64,000 nucleotides of DNA from Erwinia sp. E602 (GCF_018141005.1 NZ_CP046582.1:3906001-3970000), one strand, 5' to 3'. Counted from the first letter of the stretch, positions 9,082-19,555 are shown. Program-made: numbers and translations. Notes: generated from the sequence alone by a model not told the origin.

Positions 9082-11319
9082 TTAGAACTGGAAGGTAGCG
9101 GTGGCAATAATACGGCGATCGTTACCCCAGAAGCACATGTTGTCTGAGCCGCAGCTGGCAACATAGTGGCGGTCAAACAGGTTCTGCACGTTCAGCGCCA
9201 GCGATGAACCGGGCAGGTTAAACCGCGCAAGATCGTAGCTCATCAGAGCATCCACCACCGTGAAGCCGGTGGTTTTAAAATCGTTGCGGCTGTTGCCCCA
9301 GGCGCTGCCGACGTAGCGCACCCCGCTGCCCAGCTTCAGGCCGCTCAGTGCCGTTTCATGGAACGTGTAATCCAGCCACGCTGATGCCATATTTTTGGGC
9401 ACCTGCGCCGGCCGCTTATCGGCATTCTTGCCGAGGTCACGGGAATAGCGCATATCCGTATAGGTATAGGCGGCTGTGGCATTGATATTGGCATTGAGCG
9501 CGCCCTTCGCTTCCAGCTCAACGCCGCGTGAGCGCAGTTTGCCGGTCTGGATTTGGTATCTGAAATGGTTCGGATCTGACATCAGATTGTGGCTGCGCGT
9601 CAGTTGAAAAAGCGCAGCGGTCACCGACACCGGCCGATCGGAAGGCAGGTATTTCACCCCGACCTCATACTGCTTCCCCCTGGAGGGCACAAAGGCACGC
9701 TTGTCGAAATCGGTACCGCTGGTCGGCTCAAAGGATTCACTGTAACCGAAATAGGGCGTCACCCCGTTGTTAAACAGATAGTTCAACCCACCGCGCCAGG
9801 TAAACTGCGCATCGTTTTTGCGGGTGGTTTTCCTGGCATCCTTGTCATACGAAGAGGTCATCGCCCAGTCGTAACGCCCGCCCAGCGTTAACAGCCACCG
9901 TTTCCACTGCGCCTGATCCTGAGTATAAAGGCCGGTCTGCTGCTGCTTGATCAACTGATTCTGCCAGCCGTAAAGTGCGGCTGTGACCTTGTCATTACCG
10001 TAATGGGGAGCCAGCATATCAATCGACTCTGCCCCACCGTACCACCCGCTCATATCATCGCGCATATGCACATAGTCAACGCCAAACAGCAGGCGGTGAT
10101 CCACCGGGCCGGATGACAGGCTGCCTTCCAGCTGCGTGTCCACATCCATATTCGACAGCCGTTCGTCATCCTTCGCCGAAGCACGCATCAGCGTCTGCGG
10201 AGACTTGTACCCGTTGCCGTTAATGCCAAAGTAATGGGAGTCCAGGTGCATATAGCGCAGGTTCTGCCGCACCTGCCAGTTATCGTTCAGATCGTGGCTG
10301 AAGCGGTAGCCGACCAGATTCTGGCTGCGTTTCAGGCGGGTACTCTTTTCCCCGTCCATAAAGTTGGTCGGCAGCTTGTGCTGTTTGCCGTCCCTGCCGG
10401 TAAAGGGCACCACCGTACCCTGACGCGGCAGCCAGCCCCAGAAACCGACGTCGGGATCGTGCTGGAAGCTGGTCAGCAGCGTCAGCGAGGTATGTTCATC
10501 CGGCTGCCAGCGGAACGATGGCGCGATGCTATAGCGCTTCTCTTTCGGCCCCTGCGCCTGGGTGTCGCCGCTTCGCGCCACGCCGGTCAGCCGCCAGCTG
10601 TAGCGGGCATCGTCATTCAGCACATCGCCGAAATCAAAGCCGGTCTGCCACAGGTTGCGGGTTCCCGCCTTAAACTGGATTTCACGCAGGCGCTTCCCCG
10701 TCGGCTGCTTGCTGAACAGTGACACCACCCCGCCCGGGTTGCTTCTGCCGTACAGCACCGATGAGGGGCCGCGCAGCACTTCAATGCGCTCCAGCAGATA
10801 AGGGTCAACGGAGGGCTGCGCATAGTTGTTGCCCTGCAGCCGCAGGCCATCCATATACTCGTCAAGGTTCCACTCGCCGAATCCGCGCACTTTAAGATTG
10901 TCGTAAAAGGCGGAAGGCCCGGTGGAATCCACCATCACCCCCGCCGTATAGCCCAGCGCCTCCTTCACCGACTGCGGCTGGCGGGTATCCAGCTCCTGCC
11001 GGGTCACTACCGACAGCGACTGGGGGATTTTTTTGATCTCAGTTGCGGTTTTACTGCCGGACACGCTGCGCTTCGCGGCGATGGTGGCCGCTGAACCCCA
11101 GGCATCCTCTTTTACCGGCTCAGGTGCGGTAACGGTCATCGTGGCCTCGTCTGCCCGTACAGCACCGCCCGCCAGCAGCAGTGACAGCGGGATCAGCCCC
11201 TGCAGCAGAGCCTGCAGACAACGCGGCAGCGATCGCGTCCGCGGCGTACAGCATGATACGGCGGCGCGATGAGGGGAGGCTGTTCGGTAATCTACGGGTG
11301 TTTCTCTGGTCATCGACAT
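9082..11319 (-). CDS. Second FhuA-like TonB-dependent siderophore receptor
   Basis: A 745-residue paralogue of the neighbouring FhuA, arranged in tandem. It shows a signal peptide ending near AVRADEA, a TonB-box-like TMTVTA, the plug (AWGSAATIAAKRS, IEVLRGPSSVLYGRSNPGGV) and a barrel ending TATFQF with the C-terminal Cys pair (SCGSDNMCFWG). Loop 4 is short and has no cysteines. I start at MSMTRETP because AAGGGA precedes it; an in-frame ATG 45 bases upstream is possible. No Fur-box-like sequence is apparent upstream, unlike fhuA. The family predicts hydroxamate or other ferric-siderophore uptake through TonB; the ligand is unknown. Confidence 0.88.
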   Translation of the reverse strand: MSMTRETPVDYRTASPHRAAVSCCTPRTRSLPRCLQALLQGLIPLSLLLAGGAVRADEATMTVTAPEPVKEDAWGSAATIAAKRSVSGSKTATEIKKIPQSLSVVTRQELDTRQPQSVKEALGYTAGVMVDSTGPSAFYDNLKVRGFGEWNLDEYMDGLRLQGNNYAQPSVDPYLLERIEVLRGPSSVLYGRSNPGGVVSLFSKQPTGKRLREIQFKAGTRNLWQTGFDFGDVLNDDARYSWRLTGVARSGDTQAQGPKEKRYSIAPSFRWQPDEHTSLTLLTSFQHDPDVGFWGWLPRQGTVVPFTGRDGKQHKLPTNFMDGEKSTRLKRSQNLVGYRFSHDLNDNWQVRQNLRYMHLDSHYFGINGNGYKSPQTLMRASAKDDERLSNMDVDTQLEGSLSSGPVDHRLLFGVDYVHMRDDMSGWYGGAESIDMLAPHYGNDKVTAALYGWQNQLIKQQQTGLYTQDQAQWKRWLLTLGGRYDWAMTSSYDKDARKTTRKNDAQFTWRGGLNYLFNNGVTPYFGYSESFEPTSGTDFDKRAFVPSRGKQYEVGVKYLPSDRPVSVTAALFQLTRSHNLMSDPNHFRYQIQTGKLRSRGVELEAKGALNANINATAAYTYTDMRYSRDLGKNADKRPAQVPKNMASAWLDYTFHETALSGLKLGSGVRYVGSAWGNSRNDFKTTGFTVVDALMSYDLARFNLPGSSLALNVQNLFDRHYVASCGSDNMCFWGNDRRIIATATFQF

Positions 11320-11431
11320 AGCAGTTTGTCCCTTAATAAATGCCCTTCGGTTTCGGGTTAGCAAAGTAGCAATGTGATTACAGCGGGAAGGGGATCAAAA
11401 GAGCGCTGGCGCGGAATTCAGCACAGCGGGT

Positions 11432-11455
11432 ACAGGGGAGCAGGCGCTCCCCTGT
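11432..11455 (-). terminator. Hairpin downstream of the acid phosphatase gene
   Basis: A 10-bp perfect stem (ACAGGGGAGC with GCTCCCCTGT) and a 4-nt AGGC loop sit 11 bases after the phosphatase stop. There is no clear U-tract. Confidence 0.5.
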
Positions 11456-11465
11456 TAAGGATTTG

Positions 11466-12227
11466 TTACTGTGTGGCCGTCGGTTTCAGTTCAGCACTCG
11501 CCTGCTTCAGCGCCTGCTGAAAGGCCGGTAGGGTTTGCAGACGGGCAAATTCCACCGCGCCCACGTAACGGCCGGCGTTAACGTCACTCTGCCAGTGCGC
11601 ACCGCAGATCACCCGGCTCTGGCCATAATCCCAGGCGCGCTTTGCCAGCTCCTGGGCACGATCGGGGCGAATCTGTGCCAGCACCAGCGCGGTCAGCGTA
11701 CCAAAGGTGGTGTGCCCGGAGGGATAGGAGCCGTTTTTACGCAGCTCTTCTTCATCGCTCACCGACTGACAGGTGTGATGACCAAACACCACAAAGGGCC
11801 GAACGCGCATATAGTGCTCCTTGGCCGCGGCCGGGGCATCCACCGCGCCCGCGACCAGCAGATTGCCGAGCAGCGTCCAGGTCGCCGGGGTCTGTTTCTG
11901 GTCAATCGGCGTGCCCAGCACCTGCGAGAAAATCTGCGCGACGTTAGCAATGTGCAGATCGGCATCGGTGGTGGCCTGCTGCCAGCGCGGCGAACCTTTC
12001 ATGGCATAGCCCTTCAGGTAGGCAGCCTCATCCTCTTTGTAGTCCGCGCTTCCTTTATCCGGCGGTGAGGGCAGATAGTACTGGCTGTTTACCGATCCGT
12101 CCGGGGCATGCAACGGCACGCCAGGCGGCTGCCCTAACAGCTCGGTCATCTGGTCGGCCTGCGCAGCCAGTGGGGACAGCAGAACACTGCTCAGCAATAG
12201 CACACTCATCCTGTACTGATGTTTCAT
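11466..12227 (-). CDS. Periplasmic class A non-specific acid phosphatase (PhoN-like, PAP2 family)
   Basis: Secreted phosphomonoesterase of the bacterial class A family, with 253 residues. The signal peptide is cut after about residue 24 (LAAQA-DQ). The full PAP2 signature is present: K136-x6-R143-P144 (KEHYMRVRP), PSGH at 169-172 with the acid-base His, and S204-R205-x5-H211-x3-D215 (SRVICGAHWQSD) with the nucleophilic His. It would release inorganic phosphate from organic esters in the periplasm. It lies between mrcB and the fhuA paralogue, an accessory insertion relative to E. coli. I see no convincing Pho box upstream. Confidence 0.93.
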   Translation of the reverse strand: MKHQYRMSVLLLSSVLLSPLAAQADQMTELLGQPPGVPLHAPDGSVNSQYYLPSPPDKGSADYKEDEAAYLKGYAMKGSPRWQQATTDADLHIANVAQIFSQVLGTPIDQKQTPATWTLLGNLLVAGAVDAPAAAKEHYMRVRPFVVFGHHTCQSVSDEEELRKNGSYPSGHTTFGTLTALVLAQIRPDRAQELAKRAWDYGQSRVICGAHWQSDVNAGRYVGAVEFARLQTLPAFQQALKQASAELKPTATQ

Positions 12228-12407
12228 AATAAGATCCCTGTATGATTGATTGCGCGTCCATACTTACCCATAAGGCATGGATAAAATGCGAGCCAGATCA
12301 ATTTACCGGATCCTTCTGGAACCAAATCCCATAAAAAAGCATTTGAAATCAAAGAGCTTTAAGGCTTCAAGTAACATGAAGCGCTAATAAATACTTCTCA
12401 GTGACAT

Positions 12408-12440
12408 AAAAAAAAGCCTGCACGTGGCAGGCTTTTTTTT
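12408..12440 (-). terminator. Intrinsic terminator of mrcB (bidirectional form)
   Basis: A 7-bp stem (AGCCTGC with GCAGGCT) and 5-nt loop are flanked by eight A and eight T residues, so a U-tract follows on either strand. It lies 29 bases downstream of the mrcB stop. Confidence 0.9.
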
Positions 12441-12468
12441 CATGCAGATAACGCGCGTTAACGCTGGA

Positions 12469-15012
12469 TTACTGGCCGAACATATCCTTAATCCAGCCCG
12501 CCACACCGTCACTGTCTTTCTGCTCGTTCTGTTGCTGGTTCTGCTGCGGCTGCCCCTGCTGGCCCTGCTGCGTCTGCGGCGGGGTTTGCTGCTGCAGCAT
12601 CTGCTGCTGCTGAACCTGCTGCTGCTGCTGGCACAGCGCCTGGGCATCCGTGGTCCACACCGGCAGCCTGCGCCAGCTGCTGCTGGCGCTGTCGCAGACG
12701 AAGCTGCCGGCCGAATCGACGCTCATCGGCGCGATATCCTCCGGCGGCGTCAGCTGCAGCGGCAGCGGCGCCTGGTTCTCCAGATAGCGGCGGTAGAGCT
12801 GCATCGCACCGCTGGCCCCGTACAGCTTGGTCGGCTGGTTGTTATCACGGCCGATCCAGGTGATCGCCACCTCTTTACCGTCAATACCGGCGAACCAGCT
12901 GTCAATCAGGTCATTGGTGGTACCGGTCTTACCGGCCAGCGTGGCTTTCGGGAATTTCGCCCCCAGCGCCCGCGCGGTACCGTGATCGGCCACCTGCTGC
13001 AGCGTGTACAGCGTCAGGTAGGCGGCCTGCGCCGGCACCGCACGTTCCGCCTGCGGGAAGCTCTGGAACAGCACGCTACCATCTTCGGCAATCACCGAAC
13101 GCACCGCCGACAGCGGCGCACGGCTGCCGCCGCTGGCGATGGTCTGGAACGCCTGCGCCACTTCAATCGGCGTCAGGTTCAGCGCACCGAGCAGCATCGC
13201 CGGTACTGGCTTCAGCTGATCGGCAGGCACGCCGAGCCGGGTCCAGGTGTCCACCACCTGCGGCAGCCCCAGCGTCATACCGAGGTTAACGGTCGGCACG
13301 TTCATTGAGTTGGTCAGCGCATCCACCAGCATCACCTGGCCGCTAAAGCGGCGGTCATCGTTCTGCGGTTTCCACACCTGGCCATTCGGCTGCTTCAGGG
13401 CGATCGGGTTATCGGCAATCCAGCTGTTCAGACGATAGGCATCAGGCTGGCTCAGCGCGGTCAGATAGGTGGCCGGTTTCGCCAGCGATCCGATGGAACG
13501 GCGCGCCTGCAGCGCACGGTTGTAGCCGGCAAACTGCGGATCGGCACCGCCGACCATCGCCCGTACTTCGCCGCTAAAGCGATCGACCACCACCATCGCG
13601 GTTTCCAGATCGTTCAGGCCGCGCTGCTTACGCAGGGCCGGGATCCCCTCTTCCACCGCTTTTTCCGCCGCATCCTGCGACACGGAATCCAGCGTGGTGA
13701 AGATTTTCACCCCGGAGAGATCTTTCACCTTATCGCCCAGCTTCGCCTGCAGTTCGTTACGCACCATCTGCATAAAGGCCGGCTGTGGCGTGATCACGCC
13801 GCCTTTCGGCTGCACGCCCAGCGGACGCGCGCTCAGCATATCGTACAGCTCCTGGTCAATCACCTTCTGCTGCTGCAGCAGGCGCAGCACCAGATTACGG
13901 CGTTCCAGCGCCAGTTTCGGGTTACGCCACGGGTTATACAGCGACGCGCCTTTCACCATGCCGACCAGCAGCGCCTGCTGATCGAGGCTCAGCTCATCCA
14001 CCGGGCGGCCAAAGTAGTAGAGGCTGGCCAGCGGGAAGCCGCGGATCTGATCGTTACCGGCCTGGCCGAGATACACCTCGTTCAGGTAGAGCTCCAGAAT
14101 ACGGTCTTTGCTGTAGCGCGCGTCCATAATCAGCGCCATATAGGCTTCATTGGCCTTACGCCACAGCGAACGCTCGTTGGTCAGGAACAGGTTCTTCACC
14201 AGCTGCTGAGTCAGCGTACTGCCGCCCTGCACCGCACGACCGGCGGTGATATTGGCAAGGAACGCACGGCCAATCGAGTAGAAGCTGATACCGTCATGCT
14301 GGTAGAAGTGGCGATCTTCGGTGGCCACCAGGGTATCGACCAGCAGGTCCGGGAAACCGGCACGCGGCACAAACAGGCGCTGCTCGCCGTTCGGCGACTG
14401 CAGCATGGTGATCAGCCGCGGGTCAAGGCGGAAGAAGCCGAAGCTGCGGCCGCTGTCGAGGTTCTTGATATCGCTGAGCTGGTCACCGCTGAAGGTCAGC
14501 CGCGCGCGGATCTGCCCCTCTTTGCTGTCGGGGAAATCAAACGGGCGGCGGATCATCTCAATGCTGTTGCCCTGCACGGTGAACTCCCCGGGCCGGGTCA
14601 TGCGCGTCACTTCGCGATACTGCGTGCCTTCCAGCAGCGCAATCATCTCTTTCTTGTTGTACGACATGCCCGGCTCAAGGCTGACCATGCGGCCATACAC
14701 CGTCGCCGGCAGCTGCCAGACTTTGCCGTCAATACGGCTGCGGATCTGCGAATCCAGGTAAACGCCGTAGATCGCCATCAGCACCGCAAAAATCACCAGC
14801 AGCTTGACTAACAGCCAGAACCAGCCGCGCCGTTTGCGCGGCGTCGATCCCTTGCCTTTTCCTTTGCGTGGCACCGGTGTTACCTCCTCTTCCTGTTCAT
14901 CATCCCGATCGTAGTCATCCTCATCCTCCCTGCGGCGGCCCCGTCCCGCCGTACTTCGCGGGGGTTTTGGCTGCTTTCCTTTACGTCCGATAGGTTCGCG
15001 ATCGTCAGACAT
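12469..15012 (-). CDS. mrcB: Bifunctional penicillin-binding protein 1B
   Basis: Inner-membrane peptidoglycan synthase that polymerises lipid II and cross-links stem peptides. The 847 residues show an acidic/basic cytosolic tail, a membrane anchor ([18 protein letters not shown]), a UB2H region, and GT51 with the catalytic Glu in [12 protein letters not shown] and the [13 protein letters not shown] motif. The transpeptidase motifs are SLAK, SMN and KTGTTND. As in E. coli, internal Met codons could give a shorter isoform. The C-terminal tail is unusually glutamine-rich (runs of up to five Gln from a CAG-type repeat at about 12530-12640). The LpoB-type activator is not in this window. Confidence 0.97.
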   Translation of the reverse strand: MSDDREPIGRKGKQPKPPRSTAGRGRRREDEDDYDRDDEQEEEVTPVPRKGKGKGSTPRKRRGWFWLLVKLLVIFAVLMAIYGVYLDSQIRSRIDGKVWQLPATVYGRMVSLEPGMSYNKKEMIALLEGTQYREVTRMTRPGEFTVQGNSIEMIRRPFDFPDSKEGQIRARLTFSGDQLSDIKNLDSGRSFGFFRLDPRLITMLQSPNGEQRLFVPRAGFPDLLVDTLVATEDRHFYQHDGISFYSIGRAFLANITAGRAVQGGSTLTQQLVKNLFLTNERSLWRKANEAYMALIMDARYSKDRILELYLNEVYLGQAGNDQIRGFPLASLYYFGRPVDELSLDQQALLVGMVKGASLYNPWRNPKLALERRNLVLRLLQQQKVIDQELYDMLSARPLGVQPKGGVITPQPAFMQMVRNELQAKLGDKVKDLSGVKIFTTLDSVSQDAAEKAVEEGIPALRKQRGLNDLETAMVVVDRFSGEVRAMVGGADPQFAGYNRALQARRSIGSLAKPATYLTALSQPDAYRLNSWIADNPIALKQPNGQVWKPQNDDRRFSGQVMLVDALTNSMNVPTVNLGMTLGLPQVVDTWTRLGVPADQLKPVPAMLLGALNLTPIEVAQAFQTIASGGSRAPLSAVRSVIAEDGSVLFQSFPQAERAVPAQAAYLTLYTLQQVADHGTARALGAKFPKATLAGKTGTTNDLIDSWFAGIDGKEVAITWIGRDNNQPTKLYGASGAMQLYRRYLENQAPLPLQLTPPEDIAPMSVDSAGSFVCDSASSSWRRLPVWTTDAQALCQQQQQVQQQQMLQQQTPPQTQQGQQGQPQQNQQQNEQKDSDGVAGWIKDMFGQ

Positions 15013-15106
15013 GCGTTTTCTTTCTCCGGAAACGGGCGTCGGCCAGGCCGACTACTCTGTTCTTACTCAGACCATTGCGGAAGGGGAACCTTCTGAAATG
15101 GAGGGA

Positions 15107-17548
15107 TTAATTCGGTGTACTAAATTTTTTGACCCGCCGGGTCGGCTGCGCGTTTGCCGGGTCGTCAGGCCAGAGATGTTTCGGGTAGCGACCTTTCATC
15201 TCTTTCTGCACCTCACGCCAGGCACCGGCCCAGAACGCCGCCAGATCGCGGGTGATCTGCAGCGGGCGTTGCGCGGGGGAGAGCAGTTCCAGCACCAGCG
15301 GCACGCGGCCTGCGGCAACGGTGGGGTTTTGCGCCTCGCCGTACATCTCCTGCAGGCGCACCGCCAGCACCGGCGGCTTATCTTCATGATAGCCGATGGG
15401 CAGGCGGCTTCCGGTGGGCACAGTGTAATGAGTTGGCAGAGCACTATCCAGCTGCTGACGTTGTGACCATGTGAGCAATTGTAAGAGCGCGGCGTAAATA
15501 TCCACCTGCTTCAGCGCCCTGCCATCGCCGACCCCACTCATGGCCGGCAGCAGCCACTGTTCCAGCGTCGCCAGCAGCGCCGCGTCATCCACCGCCGGCC
15601 AGTCGTGCTCCGGCAGCCAGCGTGCGGCGCAGATCAGCCGCAGGCGCAGCTGCTGCGCCTGTACGCTCCAGTTCAGCACCGCCAGCCCCTTCTGCCGCAC
15701 CCAGCGCAGCATGGCGGCGTGCAGATCGGGCGCGTCCGGTTTGGCCAGCGGCTGTGATTTTAGCACCAGCTGGCCAATTTGCTCGCGGCGCCAGGCGCGC
15801 AGCGTCGCCTTCTCGTCGTCCCACTCCACTTCCGTCTGCTTTTGCACCAGCGCGGGCAGCTCGCGCAGCAGCGGCTCCAGCGAAATCGGCAGCGCCTGCA
15901 GGATGCGCGCTTCGCTCTGGCTGCCGCTCTGAAGAAGCTGTGGCGCGATCAGCCATTCATAATGGGTCAGCGCGTCATCATGGTCCAGCGACGCCCCGCT
16001 GCCGTTAGCCAGCTGATAGCGACCATCGTCGCCGCGCCGTCGGGCAATGCGGTCCGGGAAGGCGGCCGCCAGCAGCCGCGGCAGCCGCGCCGGGTCGGCC
16101 TGCCCCCCGCTGACACCCAGCCGCTGCTGCAGCTGGCGCGCGCGGCGCTGCCACTGCGGCAGGCGGCGAGAGAAGCTGTCACGCAGATCGCTGCTGCCGC
16201 GCTGTGGCTCCTCAAGGATTGCCACCAGCTGACAGGCGCTGGCCACCGCATCCGGCTCGCCGTCCGCGGCCAGCAGCAGCGCCGCCAGCCGGGGTTCGCT
16301 GCCCAGCACCGCCATGCGGCGGCCTTTCGCCGTCAACGGGCCCGCGGCCTCACAGGCACCGAGCTGCAGTAACAGCTGACGCGCCGCGTGAATGCCGGCC
16401 TGCGGTGGCGTATCCAGCCAGCGCAGCTGCCCCACGTCGTGGCACCCCCACTGCAGCACGTCGAGCCACAGCGGCGCCAGATCGCTGTTGAGGATCTCCG
16501 GTTCAGAATACGCCGCCGCGCGCTCCGCCTGTTCGGCGGGCAGCAGGTGCAGGCAGATCCCCGGCTCCAGACGCCCGGCACGGCCGGCGCGCTGGGTCAT
16601 TGAGGCCTGGCTGACGCGCTGGGTCAGCAACCGGCTGATGCCGCTGCGCGGATCGAACTGCGCGCTGCGCTCCAGCGCGCTGTCCACCACCAGGCGGATC
16701 CCTTCGATGGTCAGGCTGGTCTCGGCAATATTGGTCGCCAGCACCACCTTGCGCCGACCGGCGGCGGCGGGCAGGATCGCCCGACGCTGTTCGGCCAGCG
16801 ACAGCGCGCCGTACAGCGGGCAGAGGTCGACGTCTGCGGCCACCGTCTCCGCCAGCTCGCGCTGCACCCGCTGGATCTCCGCTACGCCGGGCAGGAACAG
16901 CAGCAGCGAGCCGTGCTCCTCGCGCAGCAACTGGCTGACCTGGCGGGCCACCGCCTGTTCAAAGCGCAGGTTTGCCGCCAGCGGCTGATAGCGACGTTCG
17001 ACCGGAAACGAGCGCCCTTCGGAGACAATCAGCGGTGCCTGCGGTAAATACTCGCGCAGGCGGCTGTTATCCAGCGTGGCCGACATAATCAGCACGCTCA
17101 GATCGTCACGCAGCCCCTGCTGCACGTCCAGCAGCAGCGCCAGCGCCAGATCCGCCTGCAGGCTGCGCTCGTGAAACTCATCGAGGATCACCAGCGACAC
17201 GCCTTCCAGCATCGGATCCTGCTGCAGCATGCGGGTGAGGATCCCTTCGGTCACCACCTCCAGGCGGGTCTGCTGGCCGCTGCAGCTTTCACCGCGCATG
17301 CGGTAGCCCACGGTGCCGCCCGGCTGCTCACCCAGCTGTTCGGCCAGACGCTGCGCCACGTTACGCGCCGCCAGCCGCCGCGGCTCCAGCAGCAAAACTT
17401 TGCCTTCAAAATCGGCCTGCTTAAGGATCTGCAGCGGCAGCCAGGTGGATTTACCCGCGCCGGTCGGGGCGGCCAGCAGCACCTGCGGGGAGGTCTGCAG
17501 CGCCGTTAACAATTCAGGCAACACGGCACTGACGGGTAATAAACTCAC
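15107..17548 (-). CDS. hrpB: ATP-dependent helicase HrpB
   Basis: DEAH-box helicase of the HrpA/HrpB family with unknown physiological substrate. In its 813 residues are Walker A PTGAGKST (28-35), motif II DEFHE, SAT-type motif III (IMSATLDN), motif V/VI (NIAETSLTIEG and QRAGRAGR), then an HA2 region and the HrpB-specific C-terminal domain. The start is GTG, with GGAGC close upstream. It is divergent from thpR. Confidence 0.95.
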   Translation of the reverse strand: MSLLPVSAVLPELLTALQTSPQVLLAAPTGAGKSTWLPLQILKQADFEGKVLLLEPRRLAARNVAQRLAEQLGEQPGGTVGYRMRGESCSGQQTRLEVVTEGILTRMLQQDPMLEGVSLVILDEFHERSLQADLALALLLDVQQGLRDDLSVLIMSATLDNSRLREYLPQAPLIVSEGRSFPVERRYQPLAANLRFEQAVARQVSQLLREEHGSLLLFLPGVAEIQRVQRELAETVAADVDLCPLYGALSLAEQRRAILPAAAGRRKVVLATNIAETSLTIEGIRLVVDSALERSAQFDPRSGISRLLTQRVSQASMTQRAGRAGRLEPGICLHLLPAEQAERAAAYSEPEILNSDLAPLWLDVLQWGCHDVGQLRWLDTPPQAGIHAARQLLLQLGACEAAGPLTAKGRRMAVLGSEPRLAALLLAADGEPDAVASACQLVAILEEPQRGSSDLRDSFSRRLPQWQRRARQLQQRLGVSGGQADPARLPRLLAAAFPDRIARRRGDDGRYQLANGSGASLDHDDALTHYEWLIAPQLLQSGSQSEARILQALPISLEPLLRELPALVQKQTEVEWDDEKATLRAWRREQIGQLVLKSQPLAKPDAPDLHAAMLRWVRQKGLAVLNWSVQAQQLRLRLICAARWLPEHDWPAVDDAALLATLEQWLLPAMSGVGDGRALKQVDIYAALLQLLTWSQRQQLDSALPTHYTVPTGSRLPIGYHEDKPPVLAVRLQEMYGEAQNPTVAAGRVPLVLELLSPAQRPLQITRDLAAFWAGAWREVQKEMKGRYPKHLWPDDPANAQPTRRVKKFSTPN

Positions 17549-17624
17549 GATCTGCTCCAGAACGTCATGGTCTTAATCTGCCCGCCATTGTAGCATTCCC
17601 GGCACAGATTTACCGGAGGGCGCG

Positions 17625-18152
17625 ATGCGTGAACAAAAACGGCTGTTTTTCGGCCTTGAACTGCCGCAGCAGTGCCGGCAGGAGCTGATTGCCTGGCGGG
17701 CCGCCACCTTCCCGGCGGAAGCCGGCCAGCCGATGGCCGCCGACAGCCTGCACCTGACGCTGGCTTTTTTAGGCGAGGTGAGCGAGGAGAAAACCCGCGC
17801 GCTGATGCAGCAGGCCGGGCGTATCGCGCAGCCGGGTTTTACTCTGACGCTGGATGATGCCGGCCACTGGCCGCGCTCCGGCGTGATCTGGCTGGGGCCG
17901 CGCCAGGCACCGCGTGGACTGCTGCAGCTGGCAGCGCTGCTGCGTTCCCAGGCGGCGCGCAGCGGCTGTTATCAAACGCCGCTGCCCTTTCATCCGCATG
18001 TCACATTACTCAGGCAGGCTCTGCAGCCGGTGTCACTGCCGCCGCGGAATTTTTGCTGGTCATTTCCGGTTGAGCGCTTCGTGCTGTTTCAGTCGCAATT
18101 TTCCCGCGGCCGAACCCGCTATCAGGCGCTGGCAGAGTGGGCACTACGATAA
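17625..18152 (+). CDS. thpR: RNA 2',3'-cyclic phosphodiesterase (LigT family)
   Basis: 2H phosphoesterase that opens 2',3'-cyclic phosphate RNA ends and can join tRNA halves with 2'-5' linkage in vitro. Of 175 residues, the two catalytic HxT motifs are visible: HLTLAFLG (about residue 45) and HVTLLR (about 126). The ATG follows a GGAGG site. It precedes sfsA by 9 bases and is likely co-transcribed with it. Confidence 0.93.
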   Translation: MREQKRLFFGLELPQQCRQELIAWRAATFPAEAGQPMAADSLHLTLAFLGEVSEEKTRALMQQAGRIAQPGFTLTLDDAGHWPRSGVIWLGPRQAPRGLLQLAALLRSQAARSGCYQTPLPFHPHVTLLRQALQPVSLPPRNFCWSFPVERFVLFQSQFSRGRTRYQALAEWALR

Positions 18153-18161
18153 GGATTTCCT

Positions 18162-18866
18162 ATGGAATTTTACCCGGCACTGCGGCCCGCGCGGCTGGTC
18201 CAGCGCTATAAACGCTTCCTGGCCGATGTGGTAACCCCACAGGGCGAGGCGTTAACGATTCACTGCGCCAATACCGGCGCGATGACCGGCTGCGCCACCC
18301 CGGGGGATACGGTGTGGTATTCGACGTCAGACAGCCTGACGCGCAAATACCCGCACAGCTGGGAGCTGACCGAAACCGCTCAGGGACACTGGATCTGCGT
18401 CAACACCCTGCGCGCCAATACCCTGGTGCGTGAAGCGCTGGAAGCGGAACGCATCCCCGAGCTGGCCGGTTACCCGCTCCGGCAGCCGGAAGTAAAATAT
18501 GGCAGCGAAAACAGCCGTATTGACTTCAGGTTACAGGCAGAGGGTCGCCGGGACTGCTATATTGAAGTGAAATCCGTGACGCTGTTACAGCAGGGTAAAG
18601 GGTATTTTCCGGACGCGGTGACCACCAGGGGCCAGAAGCATCTGCGCGAGCTGACTCAGATTGCGCAATCCGGCCAGCGGGCGGTTCTGTTTTTTGCGGT
18701 TCTGCACTCGGGGATTGAGGACGTAGCCCCCGCACGGCATATTGACGCGCGTTACGCAGAACTACTGGCTCAGGCACGGCAGAGCGGGGTGGAAGTACTG
18801 TGCTATAAGGCGCGGTTATCACCCGAGGGGATCGCCCTTGATAATGCGATTAAGGCAGAGTTGTAA
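18162..18866 (+). CDS. sfsA: DNA-binding/sugar fermentation stimulation protein SfsA
   Basis: The 234-residue SfsA protein has an N-terminal OB-like region ([15 protein letters not shown]) and a C-terminal restriction-nuclease-like domain. The latter has the conserved [18 protein letters not shown] and [15 protein letters not shown] segments; the Asp and Glu-x-Lys in these form a PD-(D/E)xK-like site. In E. coli, extra copies stimulate maltose metabolism; the true role is unsettled. It is the second gene after thpR and lies upstream of dksA, as in E. coli. Confidence 0.95.
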   Translation: MEFYPALRPARLVQRYKRFLADVVTPQGEALTIHCANTGAMTGCATPGDTVWYSTSDSLTRKYPHSWELTETAQGHWICVNTLRANTLVREALEAERIPELAGYPLRQPEVKYGSENSRIDFRLQAEGRRDCYIEVKSVTLLQQGKGYFPDAVTTRGQKHLRELTQIAQSGQRAVLFFAVLHSGIEDVAPARHIDARYAELLAQARQSGVEVLCYKARLSPEGIALDNAIKAEL

Positions 18867-19083
18867 AAGCGCTCACAGTTTGCTGTGATACGCCCGATTA
18901 CGCTTTTCCTCACAGGCTTGTCAAGATGCGATCAGGAATAATTGCCAACCCGAATCGCTTCTGTTATTTATAGCGGCCTGTTTTTTCCCCGCAAGGGGAG
19001 CGATATCCCCGAAGTTTCTCGCCCGGGCCGTTCAGGCCGGCAGAAAAGTGACGGGTATGTGCGTGTTATCCAGGAGAAACAAC

Positions 19084-19539
19084 ATGCAAGAAGGGCAAAA
19101 CCGTAAAACCTCGTCTCTGAGTATTCTCGCCATCGCTGGAGTAGAGCCTTACCAGGTGAAAGCGGGCGAAGAGTATATGAACGAAGCCCAGCTGGAGCAC
19201 TTCAGGAAGATCCTTGAAGCCTGGCGTAACCAGCTTCGGGATGAAGTGGACCGCACTGTTTCGCATATGCAGGACGAAGCGGCCAACTTCCCCGATCCGG
19301 CTGACCGCGCCACGCAGGAAGAGGAGTTCAGCCTTGAACTGCGTAACCGCGACCGTGAGCGTAAGCTGATCAAAAAGATCGAGAAGACGCTGAAGAAAGT
19401 GCTGGATGACGATTTTGGCTACTGCGAGTCCTGTGGCGTTGAAATCGGTATCCGTCGCCTTGAAGCACGTCCGACCGCCGATCTGTGCATCGACTGCAAA
19501 ACGCTGGCAGAAATCCGCGAAAAGCAGATGGCCGGCTAA
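19084..19539 (+). CDS. dksA: RNA polymerase-binding transcription factor DksA
   Basis: Secondary-channel factor that works with ppGpp to repress rRNA promoters and activate amino-acid promoters. Length is 151 residues, as in E. coli. It has a long coiled coil with the tip motif DPADRA, near residues 71-76, and a four-cysteine zinc finger (C114, C117, C135, C138: CESC and CIDC). The start is MQEGQNRK, preceded by AGGAG; the in-frame ATG 36 bases earlier is less likely. A strong hairpin follows the stop. Confidence 0.98.
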   Translation: MQEGQNRKTSSLSILAIAGVEPYQVKAGEEYMNEAQLEHFRKILEAWRNQLRDEVDRTVSHMQDEAANFPDPADRATQEEEFSLELRNRDRERKLIKKIEKTLKKVLDDDFGYCESCGVEIGIRRLEARPTADLCIDCKTLAEIREKQMAG

Positions 19540-19555
19540 GGTAGATGGAAGGCGC

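Noticed and set aside
11320..11465. Possible Fur box upstream of the second FhuA paralogue
   Set aside because: No GATAAT/ATTATC-type dyad is visible; only scattered AT bases.
12590..12635. CAG/CTG-rich microsatellite-like stretch
   Set aside because: Not reported as a separate repeat because it lies in frame within mrcB and simply encodes the Gln-rich tail.
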